DNA of 64,000 nucleotides from Pseudomonadota bacterium (GTDB lineage Bacteria > Myxococcota_A > UBA796 > SXON01). Position numbers and translations under genes: made by a program. The stretch covers positions 62,001 to 126,000 of the forward strand of contig JAUXQH010000169.1 of the NCBI GenBank assembly GCA_030685065.1, given 5' to 3'. Position 1 is the first letter of the stretch. Each line of letters opens with the position of its first letter. The notes beneath the pieces were generated by a model. That model worked only from the letters and a program-made list of their open reading frames with translations, was not told the origin of the DNA and did not search any database. Positions 25,077-33,449 of the stretch are shown piece by piece.

Positions 25077-26143
25077 GGGGCGAGCGCCGGGGCGGGCGCG
25101 GGCGCGCGCCCCATCGCCGTGAGCAGCCCTTCGAGCGCGGGCGCGACGTGCGCCGCGATCCAGGCGTGCCCGGCGGCGGTGGGGTGGGTGTCGTCGAGCA
25201 GGAAGGAGGGGGGCGCCTCGTCCTTCGCGGCGAGGGACTGGAGGTGGACGAACGCCGCGTCGTTCGCGTCCGCCCAGGCCGGGAGGAGCGCGTCGAACGT
25301 CGGCCGGGGCGTCCCGTACACGGGGTGGAGGATCAGCAGGCGGGCGCGGTGCGCGGCGCACCAGGCGCCGATCGCGTCGAGCGCCGCCGTACGATCCGCC
25401 GTCGGGACGCGCACCCGGTCGGAGACGCCCCCCGGCGCCTGCGCCGAGACGCGCGGCGCCAACGCGAACCTCCACACCGCAGCGCGGAGCCGGCTCTTCG
25501 CGAGCGCCGTGGAGACGGCCGCGAACGGCGCGCGCGCCTCCGTCAGCTCCCGGTCGGTGAGGGCGGCGCTGAAGGGGTCGACACGGTTGGACGCGCCGCG
25601 CGAGGAGATGTCGTTCTGGAGGTGGTACAGCACGACCACGTCCGGCTCCCACGCGGCGCCCTCCGTGTCGAGGAAGCGCCAGGACTGCCACACGCTCCAC
25701 GCCGGCTGCCCCGCGTTCACGACATCCACGTCGAAGCCGGCCGCGTCGAGCCTCGTCGCGAGCAGGGAGGTGTACGACTGCTCTGCCGGCAGGCTGTGGC
25801 CCCACGTGGTGGACTCCCCGAGCGACAGCACCCTGGCGCGCCCTGCCTTCGGCGTCCGCTCCCCCGCCCGCAGCCCGTCGCGGTTGGTGCGCAACGGCGG
25901 CCCCTCGGGGAGGCGCGTGTCGAGCCCCGGGCGCTGCTTCCACAGGAGAACGGGATGATCCTCGAGGAATGGCATCGACGGGATCGCGTCGAGCTCGTCG
26001 GCGTCCCACCGGGCGCGCGCGACGCCCTCGGCGATCCCGAGGAGCGCACCGCAGAGCGCCAGCAGCACGGCGAACGTGAACGCCGGCGAGCCACGTCGGG
26101 GCGCGGGGCCGGGCATCCGCGCAGGCGCCGCGGGGACCGGCAT
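25073..26143 (-). CDS. SGNH/GDSL-hydrolase-like protein (copy 2)
   Basis: A 356-residue protein with an N-terminal membrane anchor (FTFAVLLALCGALLGIAEG). It has GDSL-type blocks: LSLGESTTWG (about 106) with the nucleophile Ser, YHLQND (about 170) and LDDTHPTAAGH near the C-terminus. The ATG at 26143 shares one base with the stop of the DUF5989 gene. It is distant in sequence from the SGNH protein encoded next. A pair of SGNH proteins next to a carbamoyltransferase suggests acylation or deacylation and carbamoylation of the same extracellular glycan or lipid (inference). Confidence 0.83.
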   Translation of the reverse strand: MPVPAAPARMPGPAPRRGSPAFTFAVLLALCGALLGIAEGVARARWDADELDAIPSMPFLEDHPVLLWKQRPGLDTRLPEGPPLRTNRDGLRAGERTPKAGRARVLSLGESTTWGHSLPAEQSYTSLLATRLDAAGFDVDVVNAGQPAWSVWQSWRFLDTEGAAWEPDVVVLYHLQNDISSRGASNRVDPFSAALTDRELTEARAPFAAVSTALAKSRLRAAVWRFALAPRVSAQAPGGVSDRVRVPTADRTAALDAIGAWCAAHRARLLILHPVYGTPRPTFDALLPAWADANDAAFVHLQSLAAKDEAPPSFLLDDTHPTAAGHAWIAAHVAPALEGLLTAMGRAPAPAPALAP

Positions 26144-26310
26144 CAGATCGCCGTGTAGCGCACGGCGGACATCGTCGACATGCCCGTCAACACGACGAGG
26201 GCGAGGAGGCCGCCGAAGAGGAGCACCAGCACGGGGACCATCCACCAGCGGAACCCGTCGCGGAGGGAACCCCATACGCGAGCGAGGACAGGCTGCGGCG
26301 CATCCGACAT
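26143..26310 (-). CDS. DUF5989-family small membrane protein (copy 2)
   Basis: A 55-residue protein too small to be noticed easily. MSDAPQPVLARVWGSLRDGF is followed by WWMVPVLVLLFGGLLALVVL and a short tail, the same basic-amphipathic-then-TM plan as the protein at 21381-21563. Its stop shares one base with the next start. It heads the SGNH-SGNH-ferritin-carbamoyltransferase-DUF5989 run, so the cassette is bracketed by two members of the same family. Confidence 0.82.
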   Translation of the reverse strand: MSDAPQPVLARVWGSLRDGFRWWMVPVLVLLFGGLLALVVLTGMSTMSAVRYTAI

Positions 26311-26351
26311 GCGCGCGCATATCCCGATGGCGCGGGCTCCGCGCGGGGTGC

Positions 26352-27053
26352 TCAGGCGTGGGTGGAGGCCGGCGGGATCTGGACGGCGATCGCCGCGAGG
26401 CGATGCACGCTGACCCACGAGGCGTCGGCGGGCACGGGGAGGAACGTCGCGAGCGCCGGCAGATCGGCGGCGAGGCGATCGGCCAGGACCCTCGGCACCC
26501 GGGCGACCACGGCGCGGCCCTCGGGCCCGGTGACGCCGCACTGTTCGAAGACGAGCGTATCGGCCTCGGCCGCGACGAGGAGCAGCCCCCGCGACCCCGC
26601 CGTCATCCACCCGGTGCGCGCGAGGAGGACCAGCTTCAACGCCTCGATCACGCGGTCATCCAGCCCCGCGTCCGCCCCGACCAGCTTCTCGCGCAGCTCG
26701 GCGTAGCCGAACACGACCCGTCGCAACGTGATGGTGCTCCCGGCAAGGCCCGGCTCGGCCGCCAGCGCCTCCATGACCGTGCGGAACCCCGCGTCGATCG
26801 AGGCGCCGTCGGCGCGCAGCTCGGTGGAAAAGACCCCGATGAGCTGGCCGCGACGCAGATCCGTGTAGAGGAGCTCGCGCTCGACCACCGTGTGCGCGCC
26901 GCACCCGCCGCAGCGCACCCGCATGAACGTGCCGTCGAGCACCTGGGCGCGAAACGCGGGGTGGCGGCCGGCGTTGGCGCTCTCGGCGAGGCGCGCGGGC
27001 GTGGTGACGCCGCAGGCCGGGCAAGGGACCGAGACCTTGGCGAAGGTAGACAT
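26352..27053 (-). CDS. CpXC-domain protein
   Basis: A 233-residue cytosolic protein whose N-terminal quarter is a CpXC domain. The paired zinc-knuckle-like motifs CPACG (about residue 11) and CGGCG (about 49) are joined by the typical LDGTFMRVRC segment and followed by LLYTDL. The C-terminal part is all-helical, without recognisable motifs. CpXC proteins are widespread and uncharacterised, possibly binding a metal. Its start directly abuts the stop of the secreted-protein gene, and it follows the large HEFGH protein gene by one gene, so the three form a likely transcription unit. Confidence 0.85.
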   Translation of the reverse strand: MSTFAKVSVPCPACGVTTPARLAESANAGRHPAFRAQVLDGTFMRVRCGGCGAHTVVERELLYTDLRRGQLIGVFSTELRADGASIDAGFRTVMEALAAEPGLAGSTITLRRVVFGYAELREKLVGADAGLDDRVIEALKLVLLARTGWMTAGSRGLLLVAAEADTLVFEQCGVTGPEGRAVVARVPRVLADRLAADLPALATFLPVPADASWVSVHRLAAIAVQIPPASTHA

Positions 27054-27713
27054 CTACGGCTCCACGCCAGGCTCCAAGGGGATCGTCTGCACGACGCTCC
27101 ACTGGGCGCCACGCTGCTCCTCGATCGTCCAGGAGAACGGGGTGGTCGGTCCCCCCCGGAGCACCGCGCGCCGCTTCATGGGCGGATGACGCACGCCGGG
27201 CGCCCTCCCCTCCCCCGTCGCACCCGAGGCCTCGAGCGTCACGACGAGGTCGGGCAGGGCGAGCCACGCGGGCTTCCCCTTCTCGTCCACCGTGCGCGGG
27301 CCGCTGTTCGCGTCGAAGCCGGGCGGCCGGGCCTCGAACGCGGTGAGCGCCTCGCTCAGCTCCTGCGCCGCGATCCGCGGCTGTTCCCACAGCTTCGACC
27401 GCCGGAGGAAGGCGACCATCGCTTCGCCACCCCGTTCGGTCGAGACGACACCGCCCTCGACCGCGACCACCCGGTCGAGCCGGCCGGCGGGCGTGCCCTC
27501 CAAGCGCACGCGCACGATCCCGGTCAGGATCGCCTGTTCGCGGCACAACGCGACGGTGGCGCCCGGAAAGCCGAGCGCGGCGGCGGCGGCGGCGCAGGTG
27601 AAGGGCACGGACATCGCGGGCTCCGGGGGAAGCGGTGCGGCTCGCTGAGGGGCCGGCTCCGGAGCGGGAGCGGCGCCGCCGAGCGCGCAGGCGAGGAAGA
27701 CCAGGGGGAACAC
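27054..27713 (-). CDS. Unrecognised secreted protein
   Basis: A 219-residue protein with a GTG start, a short hydrophobic leader (FPLVFLACALGGAAPAP, possible lipoprotein) and a Pro/Ala-rich linker. The folded part contains two Cys (FTCAAAAAALG and VALCREQ, about residues 39 and 57). No family recognised. It starts three bases after the stop of the HEFGH-protein gene and ends against the CpXC start. Its role may be to accompany the metallopeptidase-like protein, for example as an immunity or chaperone protein, but nothing in the sequence shows this. Confidence 0.6.
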   Translation of the reverse strand: MFPLVFLACALGGAAPAPEPAPQRAAPLPPEPAMSVPFTCAAAAAALGFPGATVALCREQAILTGIVRVRLEGTPAGRLDRVVAVEGGVVSTERGGEAMVAFLRRSKLWEQPRIAAQELSEALTAFEARPPGFDANSGPRTVDEKGKPAWLALPDLVVTLEASGATGEGRAPGVRHPPMKRRAVLRGGPTTPFSWTIEEQRGAQWSVVQTIPLEPGVEP

Positions 27714-27716
27714 GGC

Positions 27717-30662
27717 CTACACCGAGTCGATGATGTCGGCCGAGGGCGCCACCTCGGTGGCGCCGGGGGCGGTCGGGGCGCCAGCGAGCGGGTCGGAAGC
27801 CTGCGCGCCCGGGCCGGTCGGGGTGGTGGACGGGCCGGCCGCCTCGAGCGTGTTGAACCACGCATCCCAGTCGACGCCGTTGAGCGCGCGCGCCTTCGTC
27901 CCGCCGGAGTACCGCTTCGTGTAGATCTCGGCGAACATCTCGGCGGGGCTCGACAGGCAGTACCAGCCGTGGCTGCGGTGGAGCGCGGTGTAGGCGGCCT
28001 TCGAGTACTTCGCGAAGCTGTCCTGATACCGGGACGAGTAGAGGTACACGTCCTGCCCCGGCGGGTTGAACCCGGTGAACTTGTAGGCGTTCTCCGGCAC
28101 GCCGCTCGGGTCGGTGGAGCCGCCGAGCACCGCGTCGAGGTACCGGACCATCGCCTGCCGGCCGACGCGGCTGCTCCGGATGAGGGCGAGCTTGTCGGCC
28201 ATCGCCACGCCGGCGAACGCGGCATCGTCGATCAGGACGTTGCCCGTGCCCGGCTCGGCCCCGGTCTTGAGGAGGGAGACGACCCACGCGGCGATGTCGG
28301 CCGTCGGCACGCTCACCCGGGTGGGGGGGCTGCCGACCTGCATCCGGACCGAACCGCTGGCCGACCACATGGCGCCCTGGAACTCGAGGTCCGTCACCGC
28401 GGCCCAGCCGGCGTAGGTCACGACGGCGTCGTTTCCCATCTGCATGCCGGCGTACTGCGAGTCTCCGACGGAGTGGCCGAATTCGTGCCGCGCGTGGTTC
28501 TGGAAGTAGGTGAGCGACTCGGCGCCCAGCGTGCGGTTGTCCTGACGCCCGACCTGCTGGCCGCCGCCCACCATCCCCGCCACGCCGAGGGAGTCCGAAT
28601 CGGAGGCGGTGGTGTCCATCCGGCCCGGGTTGGCCACGCCGTTCAGAGCCTTCGGCGCGTACATGATCACGTTGCCGCTCCACGCGTAGGACGTGCCGAG
28701 GTCGCGGTTGCCGGCGCCCCTCGGGGTGAACGCGTGCCAGTCGGTCGAGGCGACGGGCGCGGTCTGCTTCCATCGCCAGACCTTTGCCGGCACGAACCCG
28801 AGCGTGCGCGTGGTCGCGACTTCGTTCAACGACATCGGCGCCAGCATCTTCATCATCTCGAGCATGCCATCGTCCGTGGCGCTCACGGGCATCCAGACCG
28901 CGCGCAGATCGTACGTGTTCGTGCTCCCGGCGGGCGCGTTGGGATCGACGATACCGAACTCGTCGTCGAAGATGGTCTCCTCGCCCGCGGGCATGATGCG
29001 CGCCGCCGCGAGGTGGGTGAAGGCGGTGACCGCCTGCGCGCCGGTGCGCCCCGTGCCGTCCCCCCAGAGGTTGAAGAAGCCGCGGAAGCTCTCCTCGTCC
29101 GGCATGCGCGCGGGGAGGCTGTCGAGGACCGCCTGGAACACCGCCGCGCCGTCCACGCCGGCGCGCCAGTCCGCCCCATGATCCTTGGCGAACTTCAACA
29201 ACAGCGGGGTCTGGGCGCCGCGCACCAACGCCCCCGCCCAGGCCTGCCACTGCGCGCCCTGCTCGATCCGCTGCTTCAGCTTGATCGGATCGACCGCGAG
29301 CCACGCCATCAGGAGCGGGTTGGCCTCCGCGGCCTGGGCGAGGCGCGCCGAGTCGAGCACGAGGAGCGGGAAGAGGGCGAACGGATCGGCGCCGGTCGTG
29401 CGCACGAGCGTGATCACGAAGGGGTTGACCGCCGCGAGCGCCTGGGTTTCGACCGTGCTCCCGGGCCCGTTGACCATCGCGGTGGCGGCCGCCACGTCGA
29501 GCCAGCCGCCGGCGAGCGCGAAGGGCAGCGACAACGCGAGGGACCAACCCCAGATCCCGACGAGCCTGCCCGCGGCGCCCTTGTCCACCGCGCCGATGGC
29601 GGAGAGGACCGTGAACCCGAGCGCCGAGCCTTCCACGGGCGCCGACACCGTGGGGGGGCCGGTCACGACGAGGAGATCCCGCAGGCCGGGCCCCCACCCC
29701 GCCGGGTTGAGGAGGATGAGGGCGGGGAGGATGTCCAGCCGGTTGAGCGCGACGAGCGTGGTGTACCAGGGGCCGACCGCTCCCCAGAGCGGCACCTGCT
29801 GGGAGAGCCCGGGCAGATCGGCCCCGAGCCAGGCCTGGGCGACCGGCGCCGCCCGGAACGCCGCGAGCACGCCGGCGCTGTCCTGGGCGAGCTGGGGGAG
29901 CACCACGAAGGGGGAGAGACCGGGGAACCAGCCCCGCAAGGCGGTGGCGGTCGCGTCGTCGTCGAAGGCGACCAGCGCGTCGGCGGCGTCTCCTTGGGCG
30001 AGGATGGGACCGAGCACCGCGGCGTTCCCGATGGCGGGGAGGGCCTGGAGCTGGGCCACGAACGCGACGAGGCCCGAGGGGTTGCGCACGCCGATGTCCC
30101 AGAGCACCTCCTGCTCGGTCGCGGGGGAGGTGCCGAGGGCGCTGTTGGCGATGTCGAGCCACGCGTCCACCGCGGGGGCGACGCGCCGAAGGATGCCAGG
30201 GCCGAGCTGATCCTCCTCCAACGCGACGAACTGGCCGAGCAGGGCGGTGTCGGCGCCGAGGCGCACCATGTCCGGGGACAAGAACGCGTCGAACGCGACG
30301 AGGGCGGTCGAGGCGTCGCCGCAGATCACGGCGGTGCGGAGGCGATCCATGGGGGTGTGGGTCAGATCGTCGTCCCCGCACACCGAACCGCCGATGCTGC
30401 CGCCGGGGTGGCTGGCGCCGGTGCCGCCCGCGGAGCCCCCCGACGCGCCCCCGGCACCCCCCGCGGTCGGGCTGGCGCCGCCGGACGTGCGCAGCCGGTC
30501 GAGGCGGGCCTGGTTGCCCACGCCGGCGGTGCCGCTGGAGCCGGGCCCCGACGAGGCCGGCCCTTGCACAGCCTGCGCGGGAGCGGAGCTCTGGACGGGG
30601 GCCGGGCTGAGCGTCTGGGCGGGGGGCATGCGGGGGTCCCGTTCGGCGCGGAGTCTACCCAT
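27717..30662 (-). CDS. Large HEFGH metallopeptidase-like protein (possible secreted effector)
   Basis: A 981-residue protein without a signal peptide. The N-terminal 100 residues are Pro/Ser/Gly/Ala-rich with NQARLDRLR. A long middle follows, made of helical segments rich in Ala and Leu. Near residue 720 is HARHEFGHSVGD, a zinc-protease HEXXH, and about 185 residues later SPAEMFAEIY supplies a plausible third zinc ligand (gluzincin-like). The layout resembles toxin-like payloads loaded by contractile injection or other export machines, but no such machine is in the window. An alternative start is ATG at 30629. Substrate unknown. Confidence 0.7.
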   Translation of the reverse strand: MGRLRAERDPRMPPAQTLSPAPVQSSAPAQAVQGPASSGPGSSGTAGVGNQARLDRLRTSGGASPTAGGAGGASGGSAGGTGASHPGGSIGGSVCGDDDLTHTPMDRLRTAVICGDASTALVAFDAFLSPDMVRLGADTALLGQFVALEEDQLGPGILRRVAPAVDAWLDIANSALGTSPATEQEVLWDIGVRNPSGLVAFVAQLQALPAIGNAAVLGPILAQGDAADALVAFDDDATATALRGWFPGLSPFVVLPQLAQDSAGVLAAFRAAPVAQAWLGADLPGLSQQVPLWGAVGPWYTTLVALNRLDILPALILLNPAGWGPGLRDLLVVTGPPTVSAPVEGSALGFTVLSAIGAVDKGAAGRLVGIWGWSLALSLPFALAGGWLDVAAATAMVNGPGSTVETQALAAVNPFVITLVRTTGADPFALFPLLVLDSARLAQAAEANPLLMAWLAVDPIKLKQRIEQGAQWQAWAGALVRGAQTPLLLKFAKDHGADWRAGVDGAAVFQAVLDSLPARMPDEESFRGFFNLWGDGTGRTGAQAVTAFTHLAAARIMPAGEETIFDDEFGIVDPNAPAGSTNTYDLRAVWMPVSATDDGMLEMMKMLAPMSLNEVATTRTLGFVPAKVWRWKQTAPVASTDWHAFTPRGAGNRDLGTSYAWSGNVIMYAPKALNGVANPGRMDTTASDSDSLGVAGMVGGGQQVGRQDNRTLGAESLTYFQNHARHEFGHSVGDSQYAGMQMGNDAVVTYAGWAAVTDLEFQGAMWSASGSVRMQVGSPPTRVSVPTADIAAWVVSLLKTGAEPGTGNVLIDDAAFAGVAMADKLALIRSSRVGRQAMVRYLDAVLGGSTDPSGVPENAYKFTGFNPPGQDVYLYSSRYQDSFAKYSKAAYTALHRSHGWYCLSSPAEMFAEIYTKRYSGGTKARALNGVDWDAWFNTLEAAGPSTTPTGPGAQASDPLAGAPTAPGATEVAPSADIIDSV

Positions 30663-30830
30663 TCCGCGGACCGGGCGGGGTCAGAAAGCGAAGCGGGAGA
30701 AGGAAGTACCCGCGAGCCCCGCCGGTGAGCGTGGGGGCCGCGCGACAGGGACCAGAAGTGACGCCCGCGGCTCGGCCCCTCGCTACACGCACGCCTCCGG
30801 TCCCTACGTTCTCTGCATGGTCGCAGGGAG

Positions 30831-31412
30831 GTGGGCGTGCACGATCTCATCTGTTTCTCACCCCTCCGTTGGGGCACCGGACTCCAGCGGCCGCAGCACC
30901 TCATGAGCCGCGCCGCGCGGGATCGCCGCGTGTGGTTCATCGAAGAGCCGGTCCTGGGCGCCGCCGCTCCGCGCCTCCACCGCACGCGCACGGCCGAGTA
31001 TGTCGACGTGTGCGTGCCGCAGCTCCCGCACGGCCTCTCCCCCGAGGCGAGCGCGCAGGCGTCGATGGCGCTGGTCGAGCAGCTCGTGATGGTGGAGGGC
31101 ATCGATGCGCCCGTCGCCTGGCTCTACACCCCCCGGATGCTCCCCATCGTGAACACGCTGGCGCCCAGGGCCATCGTGTACGACTGCATGCATCCTCCCC
31201 CGCCGGGGCTGCCGGATCACGCGCTGCTGGCGGTGGCTTCGCTCGTGTTCACCGGGGACGCCAGCCTCCACGAGGCCTTGCGCCGGCGTCACCCGAGCGT
31301 GCACCTGTTCCCATCGACCGCCGCCACCTGGGACCAGACCTGGGCCGAGATGGAGATGCTGCTGGGCGGGCTCACGGACCTGCCTCGCCTCGAGGCCCAG
31401 AGCGCGCGGTGA
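30831..31412 (+). CDS. Truncated glycosyltransferase (N-terminal domain only)
   Basis: About 193 residues matching only the N-terminal half of a GT-B glycosyltransferase family: DLICFSPLRWGTGLQRPQHLMSR at the start and YTPRMLPIVNTLAPRAIVYD about 110 residues in. The C-terminal nucleotide-sugar domain (EX7E type) is missing; the protein ends at a natural stop about 25 residues after FTGDASLHEAL. The GTG at 30837 has AGGGAGG at good spacing, the GTG at 30831 does not, so 30837 is the better start. The 3' end overlaps the convergent SET-domain gene by 41 bases. Either a decayed remnant or a single-domain derivative. Confidence 0.7.
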   Translation: MGVHDLICFSPLRWGTGLQRPQHLMSRAARDRRVWFIEEPVLGAAAPRLHRTRTAEYVDVCVPQLPHGLSPEASAQASMALVEQLVMVEGIDAPVAWLYTPRMLPIVNTLAPRAIVYDCMHPPPPGLPDHALLAVASLVFTGDASLHEALRRRHPSVHLFPSTAATWDQTWAEMEMLLGGLTDLPRLEAQSAR

Positions 31413-32385
31413 AGCACGCTTCCCGCGCCAGCCACTCCAACACCCGCCGCTCATCCCCCCGCACCCGAACCGCGCTCCGCTCGTTCTCGGTCACCGCCAC
31501 TCCGCCATCCACCCGCAGCCGCGCCAACGCCGCGACACACGTCTCCTCCAACAGCCCCGGCGCCGCCTGGAGCGCCGCGAACAGCTCGGCGCTGCCCTCG
31601 TCGTGGCGCGCCCGCACCCGGAACGGACCGAGCACCCAGGGGTACACCACACACTCGGCCTCCGGGTTGTCCGGCATCGTGAAGCCGTAATGGAGGAGCA
31701 GCCGGCCGTTGCTCTTCTGGCCGTAGTCGTCGCACACCTCGTCCCCCGCCCGGATCGGCACCCGCGCGCGCAGGACGAAGCGCTCCGCCTCGAACCCCCA
31801 GGTCACCTGGGACACGAACGCGTGGTTCATGAGGTCCGCGAACGGCACCAGCGCCACGCCGGCGCCCTCGCCCGAGAACACCCGCGAGCTCACCAGCGTG
31901 CGCGCCCGCTGCCAATCTCCCACCACCGCCACACCCAAAGCACGGAGCCCCCGAAGCTCCTCTTCGAGCAGCGAGCGGCGGTCCTCCACGAGCCGCCGGA
32001 GCGAGGTGCCGTCGAGCCAGGCGAGGTCGGCGTCGCTCCAGAACAGGGGGTGCCCGGGGAGCGAGGCGGGGAGCCCATCGTGGAAGGGGCGCCAGGCCGG
32101 GTCGTCCGCGGTGCGGAGCAGCAGGAGCGCGAGGAGCACGTGGTCCGCCATCCCCCCGGCGAGAGCGCGCACGGCCTCGACCGGGACACACCCGAGCGCG
32201 TCCTCCGGCGTCAGTTGGCACCGGCGCGGCACCTCGAGCAGCACGTCCCCCGCGGCGATGTCGGCGCCGGCGTAGAGGCCGCGCACGCCCCCCGGCGGGC
32301 GTCGGACCTCGAGCGCGCCGACAAAGCCGCCCATGCTCCGGATCCAATCCGCGAGGCCCGCGGCCGTGGGATCGTCGGCCGTCAC
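31372..32385 (-). CDS. SET-domain protein lysine methyltransferase-like (SETD3/Rubisco-LSMT type)
   Basis: A 337-residue cytosolic protein resembling the split-SET plus Rubisco-LSMT substrate-binding architecture of eukaryotic SETD3/SETD6 and plant LSMT. The start RGLYAGADIAAGDVLLEVP is the first SET strand, FADLMNHAF carries the AdoMet-binding NH pair, and DEVCDDYGQKSNGRLLLHYG holds the catalytic Tyr region. It would methylate Lys or His of a protein using AdoMet. The start is GTG at 32385, sharing one base with the upstream TAG. It is the last gene of a four-gene operon whose other members are lipoproteins, an odd mix of a cytosolic enzyme with exported proteins. Confidence 0.85.
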   Translation of the reverse strand: MTADDPTAAGLADWIRSMGGFVGALEVRRPPGGVRGLYAGADIAAGDVLLEVPRRCQLTPEDALGCVPVEAVRALAGGMADHVLLALLLLRTADDPAWRPFHDGLPASLPGHPLFWSDADLAWLDGTSLRRLVEDRRSLLEEELRGLRALGVAVVGDWQRARTLVSSRVFSGEGAGVALVPFADLMNHAFVSQVTWGFEAERFVLRARVPIRAGDEVCDDYGQKSNGRLLLHYGFTMPDNPEAECVVYPWVLGPFRVRARHDEGSAELFAALQAAPGLLEETCVAALARLRVDGGVAVTENERSAVRVRGDERRVLEWLAREACFTARSGPRGEAGP

Positions 32386-33449
32386 TAGCCTCCCAACTCC
32401 CAGTCCTCGGCTGTCACCGCGCGGGTCCCCAGCACCGAAAGATCGCACGCGGCCGTGCTCACCGACGCCGTGGTCGTGCCCTCCTGCCCGTCGACATACT
32501 CGATGCGAAGCGCGCATACGCCGCCGATCGGCTCGTCGAACATGACGGCGAAGTGGCGCCCGAAGTGGTGATGGTCGGGCCGATAGGCGAGCCGGAAGTA
32601 GTCGGTCACGTCGAAGGCCACGCCGTCGAACGTGCCGGATGCCCGCGCGAAGTCGCTCGGCGCGGTGAGCACGATGTCGTTGCCCAGGTTTAGATCGAGG
32701 GCGATCTCGCCCCCCTCGAACGTGACGGTGTGGAGATTGCGGATCCAATCCGGCTCGCCACAGGGCACGAACGTACGCGCGGTCACGTCGTGGGACGAGG
32801 TGCCCTCCTCGTAGAGCACGAACGACGCGCCGGCGCCGGTGCTCGGGTCATTCGAGGCCCCGTCCAAGGTCAGCGGCGCGGGCACCTCTCCCGAGGGCCC
32901 CACGAAGACGATCGTGTGGTCGAGCGTGAACGGGGCGCCGCCCTCCGTGGCGAGGGGCTGGGAGCCGGACAGGTAGGTGTACGTCGTGGTGCCGAAGGTG
33001 TTGGGGGAGGCCTCGGTCGCACCCGGCCCGCTCATGTCCGGCTGCGCGAGCGCGTCGGCAAAGAGGGTGCACACGGGGAACGCCAGGGTGTAGGTCCCCG
33101 CGAGGTGCGGCATCGGATAGACGCCGGCGCTCACCTTCAGCATCGCCTTCGCGGCAACCTCTTGCTCGAGCGTGCGCTCCTCGTTGGACACGCTGCAATA
33201 CGTCGCGTTCGTCGTGGTGTTGAGCGAGGCCTGCCAGCTCGTGTCTCCGACGTAGGCGCTCGCGTCCGGGCAGTGTGCCCAGGTAGGGTCGGTGTCCGTA
33301 TCGGTATCGGTATCGGTGTCCGTATCGGTATCGGTGTCCGTATCGGTATCGACGTCGGTGTCGGACGCCGTGTCCTTGTCAGGACCGGCGTCACAGGCGA
33401 ACAAGCACGGAACGAGCACCAGAAATCTCAAGACGAACTCCAGTTTCAA
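32385..33449 (-). CDS. Lipoprotein with Thr/Asp repeat linker (TTG start)
   Basis: A 354-residue secreted lipoprotein. Its signal (LRFLVLVPCLFAC, Cys about 19) is followed by a TD-dipeptide run encoded by a hexanucleotide repeat, then a beta-rich body with Cys pairs and no recognised domain. There is no ATG in a sensible place. A TTG at 33449 overlaps the stop of the PPDK-like gene as TTGA and gives a perfect signal peptide, so a TTG start is likely. Similar TD linkers occur at 814-1752 and 56483-57574. Perhaps a cell-surface protein with a calcium-binding spacer. Confidence 0.75.
   Translation of the reverse strand: MKLEFVLRFLVLVPCLFACDAGPDKDTASDTDVDTDTDTDTDTDTDTDTDTDTDPTWAHCPDASAYVGDTSWQASLNTTTNATYCSVSNEERTLEQEVAAKAMLKVSAGVYPMPHLAGTYTLAFPVCTLFADALAQPDMSGPGATEASPNTFGTTTYTYLSGSQPLATEGGAPFTLDHTIVFVGPSGEVPAPLTLDGASNDPSTGAGASFVLYEEGTSSHDVTARTFVPCGEPDWIRNLHTVTFEGGEIALDLNLGNDIVLTAPSDFARASGTFDGVAFDVTDYFRLAYRPDHHHFGRHFAVMFDEPIGGVCALRIEYVDGQEGTTTASVSTAACDLSVLGTRAVTAEDWELGG
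33291..33363 (-). repeat. Hexanucleotide Thr/Asp-coding microsatellite
   Basis: About twelve GTATCG/GTGTCC-type hexamers in tandem (plus-strand sense), arranged as a higher-order unit of 18 bases. They encode alternating Thr and Asp in the linker of the lipoprotein. Being a multiple of 3, slippage changes linker length without frameshift. Confidence 0.85.

Noticed and set aside
26076..30728. 1550-codon plus-strand open frame
   Set aside because: Runs opposite five well supported genes; its translation is Arg/Gly/His-rich without motifs. High GC explains the length.
33291..33363. Simple sequence run as a CRISPR or regulatory repeat
   Set aside because: It is in frame inside a lipoprotein gene and codes for a Thr/Asp linker.
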